Made by a program: the position numbers and the translations under genes
Notes under the pieces: generated by a model
The model's database searches: none
The model's input: only the letters and a program-made list of their open reading frames with translations
Told to the model about the DNA's origin: nothing
Assembly (NCBI GenBank): GCA_004554385.1
Contig: SFMO01000193.1
Location: 6,660-70,659, forward strand
Reading direction: 5' to 3'
Source of the DNA: Ruminococcus flavefaciens
GTDB lineage: Bacteria > Bacillota > Clostridia > Oscillospirales > Ruminococcaceae
DNA length: 64,000 nucleotides
Shown: positions 7,617-16,761 of the stretch, piece by piece
Layout of the letters: every line of letters starts with the position of its first letter
How positions within the stretch are numbered: position 1 is the first letter of the stretch

Positions 7617-8456
7617 TTAGTCCTCCAATTCCTTTAACTGCGCATTGAGCTCTGACATAGCCTGATCGTACTGTTCCTTGTTGGGAGCTGTACCGTGCCA
7701 GCCTACCTGATTTTCCATGAATGAAACGCCCTTGCCCTTTGTGGACTTCTGGATGATAGCAACAGGCTTGTCCTTTACTGAATCAGCCTCTGCGAATGCT
7801 CTGTCGATGTCGTCGAAGTCGTGAGCGTCCATAGTGATAACGTGCCAGCCGAATGCTGCGAACTTATCTGTGATCGGCTCAGGTGAGCATACCTCACTGA
7901 TAGGACCGTCTATCTGGAGGCCGTTGTTATCTACGATAGCAACGAGATTTGTCAGCTTCTTGTGAGCTGCGAACATAGCAGCCTCCCATACCTGACCTTC
8001 CTCGATCTCGCCGTCGCCGAGGATAGTGTATACCTTGTATGACTTACCGTCGATCTTACCTGCAAGAGCCATACCTGCTGCAGCTGAGATGCCCTGTCCG
8101 AGAGAACCGCTGGACATATCAACGCCCGGGATATGGATACAGGGGTGTCCCTGTAAGAGAGCGCCTATATGACGGAGAGACTTGAGCTCGTCTACTGAGA
8201 AATAGCCCTTCTGAGCAAGTACTGAGTAGAGTGCGGGAGCAGTATGTCCCTTTGAAAGAACGAATCTGTCTCTGTCGGGAGCGTCGGGGTTCTTGGGATC
8301 GTTGTTCATCTTGTTGAAGTAGAGGTAAGTGAGAGTATCGCTGATTGAGAGGGATCCGCCGGGATGACCGGACTTAGCGTTGTAAGTGCCTTCGATAACG
8401 CCCATTCTTACCTTGCAGGCAATTTTCTGCAATTCTTTTTTAAGCTTTGCGTCCAT
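7617..8456 (-). CDS. Transketolase, N-terminal (diphosphate-binding) subunit
   Basis: The first half of the split transketolase, 279 residues from the ATG at 8456 (MDAKLKKELQ), 5 bases after GGAGG. The frame reaches back to a TTG, but that lies before the ribosome site. It has the thiamine-diphosphate binding signature GDGEIEEGQVWEAAMFAAHKK...NNGLQ, and the conserved KSGHPGGSLSISD and SKGHTAPALY. It pairs with the following gene (5 bases apart) and reads from a promoter at 8599-8627. Confidence 0.93.
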   Translation of the reverse strand: MDAKLKKELQKIACKVRMGVIEGTYNAKSGHPGGSLSISDTLTYLYFNKMNNDPKNPDAPDRDRFVLSKGHTAPALYSVLAQKGYFSVDELKSLRHIGALLQGHPCIHIPGVDMSSGSLGQGISAAAGMALAGKIDGKSYKVYTILGDGEIEEGQVWEAAMFAAHKKLTNLVAIVDNNGLQIDGPISEVCSPEPITDKFAAFGWHVITMDAHDFDDIDRAFAEADSVKDKPVAIIQKSTKGKGVSFMENQVGWHGTAPNKEQYDQAMSELNAQLKELED

Positions 8457-8598
8457 AGTGACCTCCAAAAATTTAACGGCATAAGCCGCTTTTTACATAT
8501 ATATTTTCTTGACAGCAGTAGGCGGGTGACTCGGTCGCCCCCTAATAATATATACTATTCAGACAGCCGCCCGCCCCTGCAATTTTAGCTACAGGAAT

Positions 8599-8627
8599 AT
8601 TATACCGCAAAAAACGCCGCATTGCAA
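8599..8627 (-). promoter_or_regulatory. Promoter of the transketolase pair
   Basis: Minus strand: TTGCAA (8627-8622), 17-base spacer, TATAAT (8604-8599). The roughly 135-base leader contains two GC-rich inverted repeats (around 8519-8548 and 8563-8578) of the GGGGCGG type seen elsewhere in the window. Confidence 0.65.
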
Positions 8628-8664
8628 GACATTTATTGCTGAAAATGTAAACATATTATGTCTT

Positions 8665-8988
8665 TTATCTGAATGCCATCATAATAAGCACGATGATATA
8701 GAATATGGAGAAGCCCGTACATGCTATGGCAGGAATGGATATGAGCATCCTGTTCTGTCTTTCATGGAGAGTTCCCCTGAGTCTCAGTGCCTTCATGAGG
8801 CACAGCGAGGCTATCCACATGGGTATGGCGAATACTGCCAGTGCCAGTGTTGCCACATCGCTGAGTGTAAAGCTTGCAGCGGAGTCTGAGCTGACGCCGC
8901 TGACGCTGCAATAAATTAGCAGCGCTATAAGTCCCAGTACACAGAGCACTGCGACTATGTATACGATTATTGCCGCCTTCTTTTTCAT
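8665..8988 (-). CDS. Small three-helix membrane protein, unknown function
   Basis: A 107-residue protein that I do not recognise. It has a Lys-rich start (MKKKAAI) and three hydrophobic segments at about 5-28, 44-63 and 84-105, separated by a Ser-rich loop and a basic loop (LRLRGTLHERQNR). It is last in the run that includes the HAD phosphatase, rluD and lspA, starting 7 bases after the phosphatase stop, with only a weak, distant AAAGGTG as ribosome site. No conserved catalytic pattern is visible. Confidence 0.7.
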   Translation of the reverse strand: MKKKAAIIVYIVAVLCVLGLIALLIYCSVSGVSSDSAASFTLSDVATLALAVFAIPMWIASLCLMKALRLRGTLHERQNRMLISIPAIACTGFSIFYIIVLIMMAFR

Positions 8989-8995
8989 TGTTCTG

Positions 8996-9814
8996 CTATT
9001 TGCACCTTTCGATTATGTAGTCTATAAGCTCGGCTACAGCGCCCTCGTCGTTGGTGCGTGAGAGTACAAGATCCGCCTTTGATTTTACTGATTTTTCCGC
9101 ATTGGCGGGACAAGCTCCCACATCGGCTCCGACTATCATCTCTATATCGTTGTCGAAGTCTCCGACTGACACGAAGGTACAGTCCTCCATGCCGCTGAGC
9201 CTGCGGTACTGCGCAAGAGCTGAGCCCTTGCTGACTCCCTTCGGGAGCATTTCAAGAAATATTTCCGAGGACTTCACAAAATCCACGCCCTCAAAGCGCA
9301 GCTTATTCACAAGGAGCTCCATATAGTCAACATCCTCGGGAGACAGTGAAAACAGGACCTTGAGCCAGCCGCCGTCCTCAATATCATCGAGCTCCGCGTA
9401 ATTCGGCACTATACCGCACAGCTTTGTGTGGAGCTGCTGGTAATCTGTATTGCTGAAAACGTAAGTGCCCTCGGTCTTCAGCACCTCTCCGCCTGCCTGA
9501 GGCATAAGCTCTAAAAGCTCCGCCGTATACGCTTTTGCTTCAAGCGGGAGAGGATGTGTGAACAGCGTTTCCCCTGCGATATAATCGTGGATAGCTGCTC
9601 CGTTATACATGATTATAGGATATTTCAGTCCCAGCAAAGAACGGAACTGGTCAAAGGACTGTATAGTACGTCCCGTAGCAACGGTAAAGCGTCCTCCCAG
9701 CTCTGTAAACCGCTGTATAGCGGCTCTGTCGGTGTCGTTTATCTCCTTTTTGGAATTGAGGAGAGTTCCGTCCATATCACTGAGCAGGACAACCTTTGAT
9801 ATATCTTCAAACAA
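8996..9814 (-). CDS. HAD-superfamily Cof-type sugar-phosphate phosphatase
   Basis: A 272-residue cytoplasmic hydrolase of the Cof/HAD-IIB type. Motif I is LSDMDGTLLNS (nucleophile and acid Asp), motif II lies in TVATGRT, and motif IV is VSVGDFDNDIEMI, with a Lys-containing motif III around LPKGVSKGSAL. Members dephosphorylate sugar phosphates, FMN or similar metabolites; the substrate cannot be read from sequence. The start is a TTG at 9814, 7 bases after AGGAGG. It follows rluD by 11 bases in the same direction. Confidence 0.88.
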   Translation of the reverse strand: MFEDISKVVLLSDMDGTLLNSKKEINDTDRAAIQRFTELGGRFTVATGRTIQSFDQFRSLLGLKYPIIMYNGAAIHDYIAGETLFTHPLPLEAKAYTAELLELMPQAGGEVLKTEGTYVFSNTDYQQLHTKLCGIVPNYAELDDIEDGGWLKVLFSLSPEDVDYMELLVNKLRFEGVDFVKSSEIFLEMLPKGVSKGSALAQYRRLSGMEDCTFVSVGDFDNDIEMIVGADVGACPANAEKSVKSKADLVLSRTNDEGAVAELIDYIIERCK

Positions 9815-9825
9815 GGATATGCCTC

Positions 9826-10740
9826 CTACATCTTTTCAAGCTTTGAAAGTATGGATAAAAAGTAATCGGGCAGGTCGCTGACGAACTCCATATACTTCCC
9901 TGTTGTCGGGTGGATAAAGCCTATTTTACGGGCATGAAGGCACTGTCCCTCAATGCCCTTGTATGGTTTTCCGTAGACATCGTCGCCCAGTACGGGGTGA
10001 CCGATGTAGCTGAGATGGACACGTATCTGGTGAGTACGTCCTGTTTCAAGGCGAAGTCTCACATGAGCGTAGCCGCCGTATTGCTTTATGACACTGTAAT
10101 GAGTGACCGCATTACGGGAATTCTCCGTTGTGACGCACATTTTCTTGCGGTCAGTCTTATGCCTTCCGATGGGAGCGTCAACAGTGCCCTCGGTCTCTCT
10201 GAAAGAGCCGCAGGCAACAGCCTCATACTCACGGGTGAAGCTGTGAGCCTTTATCTGCTCCGCAAGCTTTAAGTGAGAGGCATCGTTCTTGGCAACGATA
10301 AGAAGTCCGCTGGTGTTCTTGTCGATACGGTGAACTATACCGGGACGGATAACCCCGTTTATGCCCGACAGGCTGTCTCCGCAGTGAAATAGCAGAGCAT
10401 TTACCAGAGTTCCCGTATAATTACCGTGAGCAGGGTGAACCACCATGCCCTTGGGCTTGTTGACCACCAGAAGGTCATCGTCCTCATAAACTATATCCAG
10501 TGGTATATCCTCGGGGACAGCGTCCATTGGCTGAGGCTCGGGTATCGTGGCAGATATTTCCTCGCCCCCTCTGAGCTTGTAATTCTTGCTGACAGCCTTT
10601 CCGTCCGCAAGGACCATGCCCTTTTCTATGAGTCCCTGTACCGCTGAACGGGTGAGCTCAGCAATATTGTCCGAAATATACTTATCGATGCGGCTCCCCT
10701 TGTCCTCAGCCGAGGGGCTGAGCATTACCTGTTCACTCAT
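9826..10740 (-). CDS. rluD: 23S rRNA pseudouridine synthase, RluD type
   Basis: Converts uridines in helix 69 of 23S rRNA to pseudouridine (by family). The 304-residue product has an N-terminal S4 RNA-binding domain (about 15-75) and the RluA-type catalytic domain with the signature HRIDKNTSGLL, whose Asp140 is the catalytic residue, plus LLVVNKPKGMVVHP and TGRTHQIRVHL. It overlaps the end of lspA by 8 bases, an arrangement shared with Bacillus (lspA-rluD). Confidence 0.95.
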   Translation of the reverse strand: MSEQVMLSPSAEDKGSRIDKYISDNIAELTRSAVQGLIEKGMVLADGKAVSKNYKLRGGEEISATIPEPQPMDAVPEDIPLDIVYEDDDLLVVNKPKGMVVHPAHGNYTGTLVNALLFHCGDSLSGINGVIRPGIVHRIDKNTSGLLIVAKNDASHLKLAEQIKAHSFTREYEAVACGSFRETEGTVDAPIGRHKTDRKKMCVTTENSRNAVTHYSVIKQYGGYAHVRLRLETGRTHQIRVHLSYIGHPVLGDDVYGKPYKGIEGQCLHARKIGFIHPTTGKYMEFVSDLPDYFLSILSKLEKM

Positions 10741-11251
10741 TTTCTTCCGCCTTTTCAGTCAGAGCGCTCTCTGCCTTTTTTGCCTTTTCTATCTTGGGGT
10801 CGATGAAAAGAGCGTACCATATAAGCATGATGAAAGCAAATGTAACGCATATATCCGCCACGTTGAAAATAGCGAATCTGAACAGCTTTATCTCGAACAT
10901 ATCCACAACGTATGCAAAGCGGAAGCGGTCGATAAGATTGCCTATGCCGCCTGCAATAAACAGGGTTATGGCTACATTGAGGAACTTCGAGCGGCGATAC
11001 ACCTTCAGAAGCACCACTATGCCTGCTATCACTACAAGGCTGGTAAAGCCGATAAGGAACCATCTCTGTCCCGACATACTGCCGAAAATAGCACCGTCGT
11101 TCTCGAGATATGTCAGGTCGATTATCTTTGTACTGCCGATATGGATAAAGTCCATACTGCCGACGGGTCTGAGCTCATGTATAGCCCAGTATTTCACGAG
11201 CTGGTCGGCTACGATAAGGACAGCCGCCAGCAAAGCAAGTATTATCAACAA
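10733..11251 (-). CDS. lspA: Lipoprotein signal peptidase II
   Basis: Membrane aspartyl protease that removes signal peptides from prolipoproteins. The 172-residue product has four hydrophobic segments and the family motifs VADQLVKYW near the N-terminus, GNLIDRF with the first catalytic Asp, and FNVADICV with the second. The C-terminal tail is Lys/Glu-rich. The start is TTG at 11251, 7 bases after AAAGGAT. At least two lipoproteins in this window (27.4 and 29.7 kb) are potential substrates. Confidence 0.95.
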   Translation of the reverse strand: MLIILALLAAVLIVADQLVKYWAIHELRPVGSMDFIHIGSTKIIDLTYLENDGAIFGSMSGQRWFLIGFTSLVVIAGIVVLLKVYRRSKFLNVAITLFIAGGIGNLIDRFRFAYVVDMFEIKLFRFAIFNVADICVTFAFIMLIWYALFIDPKIEKAKKAESALTEKAEENE

Positions 11252-11314
11252 GTGTTTATCCTTTCAATAAGACAGCCTGCCGACCAGAAAAGCCGACAGG
11301 CAATATAATACAAA

Positions 11315-14095
11315 TTAAGCTTCTACAGCTACAGCACATCTCTCACAGAGTGTGGGGTGGGTATGATTTGTGCCAACATACTTGCTGAAACACCAGCAGC
11401 GCTCGCACTTGTCGCCCTCAGCCTTTGCTACAGCAAATTCAGTCTCAGCTGTGCCTGCCTTCTCAACCTCAACGCCTGATACGATGAGTATATCCTTGAG
11501 CTGATCAGCCAGTGAAACGTATCTGTCGTAGTCAGCATCGGAGCTCTTTATGATTATCTTAGCCTCAAGCGACTTACCGATAGTCTTTTCGTTACGTGCG
11601 TCCTCAAGAGCCTTGTTGGCACCGAGACGTGTATTGTAAATGAACTCCCACTTGTCCTTGAATTCAGCAGTAAAGTCTATGCCGCTCTTCCCGGGCATCT
11701 GATTGAGGAATACGCTGAGCTTGTCGTCGCCTGCGGAGTGGGGCATGAACTGCCAGATCTCCTCAGCTGTGAATGAAATGATAGGTGCGGCAAGTCTTGT
11801 CATCGCACTGATGATGCGGTACATTGCCGTCTGAGCTGCGCGGCGGAGAACAGAATCCTCCTTCTCGCAGTAAAGTCTGTCCTTGATGATGTCAAGATAG
11901 AAGTTGGACATATCGATTACACAGAAATTGTGAAGAGCGTGAAGAGCGATATGGAAATCGAATGCGTCGTAGCCCTCCTTCATCTTGTCGATGAGGTTAT
12001 CCAGCTTCATAAGAGCCCATTTATCAAGCTCAGTGAGCTGATCGTCGCTTACGCAGTCCTTGTCGGGATCGAAGCCTGCGCCGTTGCCCAGGTTGCCCAG
12101 AATGAAACGGGCAGTATTTCTGATCTTCTTGTAAGCGTCTGAAAGCTGACTGAGAATAGGCTTTGAGATACGGATATCGCTGTGGTAGTCTGAAGAAGCT
12201 GCCCACAGACGGAGAATATCAGCACCGTACTGGTCTGTGATCTCGCTTGGATCGATACCGTTTCCGAGGGACTTGTGCATTGCCTTGCCCTCTCCGTCAA
12301 CTACCCAGCCGTGGGTGCAGACAGCCTTGTATGGTGACTGACCCTTGTATACAACAGATGTAAGGAGCGATGACTGGAACCAGCCTCTGTACTGGTCAGC
12401 GCCCTCAAGATAGAGGTCAGCAGGCCATGAAAGGCTTGGGAAGTCCTTGCCCTCCATAACAGATGTATGTGATACACCGCTGTCGAACCATACGTCCATG
12501 ATGTCGTATTCCTTGGTGAACTCGCTGCAGCCGCACTCGCACTTTACGCTTGCGGGAATGAAGTCCTTGGTATCCTTTATCCACCATGCATCGCTGCCTT
12601 CCTTGCGGAAAAGCTCCGAGATAGCGGAGATAGTATCGTCATTGCAGATAGGCTTGCCGCAGTCCTTACAGTAAACAACAGGTATCGGAACGCCCCATGT
12701 TCTCTGACGTGAGATACACCAGTCGCTTCTGTCGCGTACCATGCCCTTTATTCTGTCCTCGCCCCACTCAGGGATCCACTGAACAGACTCGATAGCCTTT
12801 ATAGCCTCGTCCTTGAAGCCGTTTACTGAGCAGAACCACTGCTCTGTAGCTCTGTATATGATAGGGCTGTTACATCTCCAGCAGTGAGGATACTGGTGGA
12901 CGATCTTCTGTGTAGCCAGCATAGCGCCTACTTCAGTGAGCTTTGCAGCGATAGCCTTGTTAGCCTGATCTGTGTCCATTCCCTCAAACTCGCCTGCTTC
13001 GGCAGTCTGCTTGCCCTTTGAGTCAACACATACGATGATGCCGATGTCGTCGTACTTCTTGCACACCTCAAAGTCCTCGACACCGTAGCCGGGAGCTGTA
13101 TGTACGCAGCCTGTACCGCTCTCAAGAGTAATGTGGTCGCCGACGATTATCGGTGACGGACGGTCATAGAGAGGGTGCTTTGTCTTCATGCCCTCAAGCT
13201 CTGCACCTGTGAAGATATGCTCTGTGGTATACTCAGTGATACCTGCTGTCTCCATAGTTGTCTTTACGAGCTCCTCAGCCATTACGTAGTACTCATCGCC
13301 TACGTGAACGAGGGTATAGTTATACTCAGGACCGAGGCAGATAGCAAGGTTGCCGGGTATAGTCCATGTTGTAGTTGTCCAGATAACGAAATAGATCTTT
13401 GAAAGGTCAAGTCCCAGTCCCTTGAAGATGCCTTTGTCATCAGTTACATTGAACTTGACATAGATAGAATAGCATGGATCGTTGGAGTACTCAATCTCAG
13501 CCTCAGCAAGAGCTGTATTACAGTCAGGGCACCAGTAAACAGGCTTTAAGCCCTTGTACATATAGCCCTTCTTTACCATTGAGCCGAATACCTCAACCTG
13601 CTTTGCCTCATACTCGGGACGGAGTGTGAGGTATGGGTAGTCATAGTCGCCCAGTGAGCCCAGTCTCTTGAAGCCCTTCATCTGGTTTGCGACCTGTGTC
13701 ATAGCGTATTCACGGCAGTGCTTTCTGAGGTCAACTGCGGGGATAGCTCCGTTCTCAACGCCGATAGCCTTCATAGCCTTCAGCTCGATAGGAAGACCGT
13801 GGGTGTCCCAGCCGGGAACGTAGGGCGCACAGAATCCGTTCATATTCTTATACTTAACGATGAAGTCCTTGAGAGACTTGTTAAGAGCGTGTCCCAGATG
13901 TATCTCTCCGTTAGCATACGGAGGACCGTCGTGGAGAATATAAGAGGGCTTGCCCTTGTTCTTCTCTACCATCTTGTAGTAGAGGCGTTCATCTTCCCAT
14001 TTCTTGAGAGTTTCAGGCTCTCTCTTCGGCAGATTTCCGCGCATGGGGAATTCTGTCTGCGGTAAATTAAGAGTACTGTTATAATCCTGTGCCAT
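11315..14095 (-). CDS. ileS: Isoleucyl-tRNA synthetase
   Basis: Class I synthetase, 926 residues, the usual bacterial length. HIGH-type motif: GPPYANGEIHLGHALNK. Editing domain: WTTTTWTIPGNLA. The second signature is KAMHKSLGNG rather than KMSKSLGN, a variant known in Clostridia. The C-terminal zinc finger is CERCWCF...CERC. Starts at the ATG at 14095, 62 bases after divIVA. No T-box leader is seen upstream, so regulation appears to rely on the operon. Confidence 0.97.
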   Translation of the reverse strand: MAQDYNSTLNLPQTEFPMRGNLPKREPETLKKWEDERLYYKMVEKNKGKPSYILHDGPPYANGEIHLGHALNKSLKDFIVKYKNMNGFCAPYVPGWDTHGLPIELKAMKAIGVENGAIPAVDLRKHCREYAMTQVANQMKGFKRLGSLGDYDYPYLTLRPEYEAKQVEVFGSMVKKGYMYKGLKPVYWCPDCNTALAEAEIEYSNDPCYSIYVKFNVTDDKGIFKGLGLDLSKIYFVIWTTTTWTIPGNLAICLGPEYNYTLVHVGDEYYVMAEELVKTTMETAGITEYTTEHIFTGAELEGMKTKHPLYDRPSPIIVGDHITLESGTGCVHTAPGYGVEDFEVCKKYDDIGIIVCVDSKGKQTAEAGEFEGMDTDQANKAIAAKLTEVGAMLATQKIVHQYPHCWRCNSPIIYRATEQWFCSVNGFKDEAIKAIESVQWIPEWGEDRIKGMVRDRSDWCISRQRTWGVPIPVVYCKDCGKPICNDDTISAISELFRKEGSDAWWIKDTKDFIPASVKCECGCSEFTKEYDIMDVWFDSGVSHTSVMEGKDFPSLSWPADLYLEGADQYRGWFQSSLLTSVVYKGQSPYKAVCTHGWVVDGEGKAMHKSLGNGIDPSEITDQYGADILRLWAASSDYHSDIRISKPILSQLSDAYKKIRNTARFILGNLGNGAGFDPDKDCVSDDQLTELDKWALMKLDNLIDKMKEGYDAFDFHIALHALHNFCVIDMSNFYLDIIKDRLYCEKEDSVLRRAAQTAMYRIISAMTRLAAPIISFTAEEIWQFMPHSAGDDKLSVFLNQMPGKSGIDFTAEFKDKWEFIYNTRLGANKALEDARNEKTIGKSLEAKIIIKSSDADYDRYVSLADQLKDILIVSGVEVEKAGTAETEFAVAKAEGDKCERCWCFSKYVGTNHTHPTLCERCAVAVEA

Positions 14096-14157
14096 ACTAT
14101 CCGATCTCTCCTTTAAAAGCTCAGAGAGATCCTCCTTTCGATCTAATTAAATTTTGA

Positions 14158-14724
14158 TTATTCCTCGACCTCTGCAGCAACAGCAGCAGCGATCTCTTCT
14201 GCTGTCTGAGGCTCTTCCTCTACCTCTGTTTCAGCAGCGTCGTCAAATGTCTCAGGCATAGACGAGATGAGCTCTAAGTGGCTCTTATACATATCGAACA
14301 GGCTCTTCTTGAAGTCAGCTACCTGCTGCTGAGCCTCAATGAGAGCTTCCTTTTCCTTAGCGATCTCAGCGCGGTTCTTCTCCATAGCCTCAGCGTGCTG
14401 ACGAACAGCCTCGTCCTCGAGGGCAGCAGCCTTTTCCTTAGCCTCAGCAAGGATCTGTTCAGCCTTTTCGTTAGCGTCGTTGAGCACCTGATGTCCCTGC
14501 TTCTGAGCACCGAGGAGAGCGTCCTTGAGAGCGTCCTCATCTCTCATATATTCTCTTACCTTATCTGCAAGAACCTGTATCTTGCTGTTAGCTTCTGCGC
14601 GCTCGCGCTCCATTTCGTCAAGCTCTGCCTCCAGCTGTGAGAGGAATTCGTCGATCTCCTCCTGCTTGTATCCGAAAGCTGCCTTTTCAAATCTCTTATT
14701 TCTGACATCCTTTGAAGTTATCAT
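14158..14724 (-). CDS. divIVA: DivIVA-domain cell division/polarity protein
   Basis: Peripheral membrane coiled-coil protein that marks negatively curved membrane at septa and poles. The start is the ATG at 14724 (MITSKDVRNKRF), 6 bases after AGAGGTG; the frame begins at a GTG inside that site. The N-terminal lipid-binding domain has FEKAAFGYKQEEIDEFL. Residues about 30-145 form a long charged coiled coil rich in Ala, Glu and Lys, and the tail is acidic. It lies between ylmH and ileS exactly as in Bacillus. Confidence 0.93.
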   Translation of the reverse strand: MITSKDVRNKRFEKAAFGYKQEEIDEFLSQLEAELDEMERERAEANSKIQVLADKVREYMRDEDALKDALLGAQKQGHQVLNDANEKAEQILAEAKEKAAALEDEAVRQHAEAMEKNRAEIAKEKEALIEAQQQVADFKKSLFDMYKSHLELISSMPETFDDAAETEVEEEPQTAEEIAAAVAAEVEE

Positions 14725-14735
14725 TTCATTCACCT

Positions 14736-15494
14736 CTAAATATATTTTTTAAGATCAATGTGTATGCGTCCCTTTTTAGTAGAGCCGTTTATTTCTGAAA
14801 GTACAAATCTTCCAATTCCCCTAATTGACAATACATCTCCGCCCTTTAATTCGCAGGAGACAGATGAAACAGGCAGGTGATTGACCTCTGCCTTATCTGA
14901 ACGGATAAGTGCAGCCGCCTTTTCACGGCTGAGATGAGCTGCAAGCCCCACAACGCAGTCAAGGCGCAGGGAGGCAACTGTACCGCTTATAGTCTGGAAT
15001 TTCTGGGCATTTTCAAGCTCGAAGGGCTTGCTGTCCGATATTTTCACACCGACTCTGCCGATCTTGCTGACAGCCGAGGTGATGCTCCTTGCAGCCACTT
15101 CTGTCACGAACGCCTGAGTGATGCCCTCGGACACGACAATATCTCCGATGATCTCGCGCTTGAGCTGAAGTCCCATAAAGCTGCCGAGGAAGTCCCTGTG
15201 GGTGAGCTTGTCCTCCTTACGGTAATTGAAGGTCAGGCACACGAAGGGGTATTCCTCCTCCACATATTCCTCGCAGTAATCGGGGTAGACCGCAAGCATT
15301 TTCCGTCTTGCATCATTATATCCGCCCCAGAGCCTGTATCCGAGTCCGCCCGTATTCCCTGCACACCACGCCTCAGCCTCAGCGCACTGTCTTTCGTCGA
15401 AAAATGAAGAAAACACAGGTACGCCGTCTCTTTCGCAGAGGGCGGTCATATCCAGAAGTCTTGCGGTAAAAAGCTTATCCGACGGCTCGCTCAT
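14736..15494 (-). CDS. ylmH: S4-domain RNA-binding protein of the YlmH family
   Basis: A 252-residue cytoplasmic protein. YlmH proteins combine an N-terminal RNA-binding-like domain (VFSSFFDERQCAEAEAW, RLWGGYNDARRKMLAVYPDY) with a C-terminal S4 domain (about 180-245: LRLDCVVGLAAHLSREKAAALI, KGDVLSIRGIGRF). Bacillus YlmH has been linked to ribosome rescue and lies in the division gene cluster. The start ATG overlaps the sepF stop (ATGA). ylmG, normally between sepF and ylmH, is missing. Confidence 0.92.
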   Translation of the reverse strand: MSEPSDKLFTARLLDMTALCERDGVPVFSSFFDERQCAEAEAWCAGNTGGLGYRLWGGYNDARRKMLAVYPDYCEEYVEEEYPFVCLTFNYRKEDKLTHRDFLGSFMGLQLKREIIGDIVVSEGITQAFVTEVAARSITSAVSKIGRVGVKISDSKPFELENAQKFQTISGTVASLRLDCVVGLAAHLSREKAAALIRSDKAEVNHLPVSSVSCELKGGDVLSIRGIGRFVLSEINGSTKKGRIHIDLKKYI

Positions 15495-15970
15495 CAGATG
15501 AATACGCCGTTATTCTCCAGCTCGCCTACCAGGTCTTCGCCGATGAAGCCTACATTATATGGAGTAATGATATATGTGAGGTTAGCTACAGGCTTGAGGC
15601 TTCCGCCGTTTGCATAGGCAACGCCTACGAGGAAGTCGATGATCCTTCTCTTATTCTCTGGAGAAGCTGTCTCAAGGTTGAGAACTACTGTTTTCTTGGC
15701 AATGAGGTGATCAGCGATCTGCTTTGCGTCTGTAAAAGCAGAAGGCTTTACCAGAACGACCTGAAGCTGCGCTGTAGTCTGTATATTAACGACCTTGTTT
15801 CTTCTGCCGCCGCCCATTCCGCCGGGAGCACCTTCGTTTACGGGAGCATCCTCCTGGTCTGAAGGCTGGAAACCGCCGCGCTCACGCTCGTGACGAACGG
15901 GAACATCAGCTTCAAAATCATCATCATCTGCTGCAAAGAAAAAATCCTTAATACCGTCAAAAAGTTTCAT
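15494..15970 (-). CDS. sepF: Cell division protein SepF
   Basis: Cytoplasmic FtsZ-bundling protein that helps tether the Z ring. Start is the ATG at 15970 (MKLFDGIKDFFF), 7 bases after AAGGAG; this gives 158 residues and the typical amphipathic membrane-binding N-terminus. After an acidic and Gly-rich linker comes the core domain, about 75-150: VVLVKPSAFTDAKQIADHL, VVLNLETA, RRIIDFLVGVAYANGG. It overlaps ylmH by 4 bases. Confidence 0.95.
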   Translation of the reverse strand: MKLFDGIKDFFFAADDDDFEADVPVRHERERGGFQPSDQEDAPVNEGAPGGMGGGRRNKVVNIQTTAQLQVVLVKPSAFTDAKQIADHLIAKKTVVLNLETASPENKRRIIDFLVGVAYANGGSLKPVANLTYIITPYNVGFIGEDLVGELENNGVFI

Positions 15971-16065
15971 CTTAATACTCCTTCTCCGCATTATTTGTAT
16001 TTTTATATTTCTTCACAGGATCAATGCGGAGTATCCCGTGTTGATATTCAGCATTCCGCTGCGAG

Positions 16066-16761
16066 TTACTTTGAGTAATCTCTTGCGCCGAACAGACCTG
16101 TTCCGATACGCACCAGTGTTGAGCCGTAGCGGATCGCTTCTGCATAATCGTGGGTCATGCCCATTGAGAGCGTGTCCATTCCCTGATACTCAGAGGAGAC
16201 CTTATCGTAGAGCTCCTTCATTCTTCCGAGGAACACATCGCTGTCAGACGGCGGCGGGATAGTCATAAGTCCTCTTATGCGTACGCCTTCGAGCTCCGAG
16301 AGCCCGTCCATAAGCTCCTTCAATCCGTCGGGAGCGATACCGCTCTTTGATTCCTCACCGCCTATATTTACCTCGCAGAGAATATCCATCACTCTGCCGT
16401 TTTTAAGGGCGAGGCGGCTTATCTCCTGACCGAGCTTAAGGCTGTCAACGGATTGTATCATGCTTACTGAATTTATAATATATTTGACCTTGTTGGTCTG
16501 TAAATGTCCAATGAACTGCACCTCAGCAGACTTATCATAAAAGTCTGCCTTTGAAAGGTACTCCTGCACCCTGTTTTCACCGAGGAGTCCGATACCCAGC
16601 TCCACTGCATGGTTTACAGCCTCGGGAGCAACGGTCTTTGTGACCGCCATTATGCGGATATCATCGTCGGAGCTGCGGTACTTGTCCTTTGCTTCGGCGC
16701 ATCTCTCTCTTATTATGCGCAGGTTCTCGTCGATATAAGCGAGATCGTTATTATTCATCAT
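16066..16761 (-). CDS. yggS: PLP-binding protein YggS/YlmE
   Basis: Cytoplasmic pyridoxal-phosphate homeostasis protein, 231 residues. The PLP-binding Lys lies in IMAVTKTVAPE, followed by GENRVQEYLSK, FIGHLQTNKVKYI, CEVNIGGEESKSGI and GMTHDYAEAIRYGSTLVRIG, all family hallmarks. Family members bind PLP without a known catalytic reaction and affect amino-acid metabolism. It overlaps the HlyD-like gene by 11 bases and sits upstream of sepF, as in Bacillus (ylmE-sepF). Confidence 0.95.
   Translation of the reverse strand: MMNNNDLAYIDENLRIIRERCAEAKDKYRSSDDDIRIMAVTKTVAPEAVNHAVELGIGLLGENRVQEYLSKADFYDKSAEVQFIGHLQTNKVKYIINSVSMIQSVDSLKLGQEISRLALKNGRVMDILCEVNIGGEESKSGIAPDGLKELMDGLSELEGVRIRGLMTIPPPSDSDVFLGRMKELYDKVSSEYQGMDTLSMGMTHDYAEAIRYGSTLVRIGTGLFGARDYSK

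Noticed and set aside
14096..14157. T-box riboswitch before ileS
   Set aside because: The 62-base gap to divIVA is too short and has neither the T-box sequence nor a terminator.
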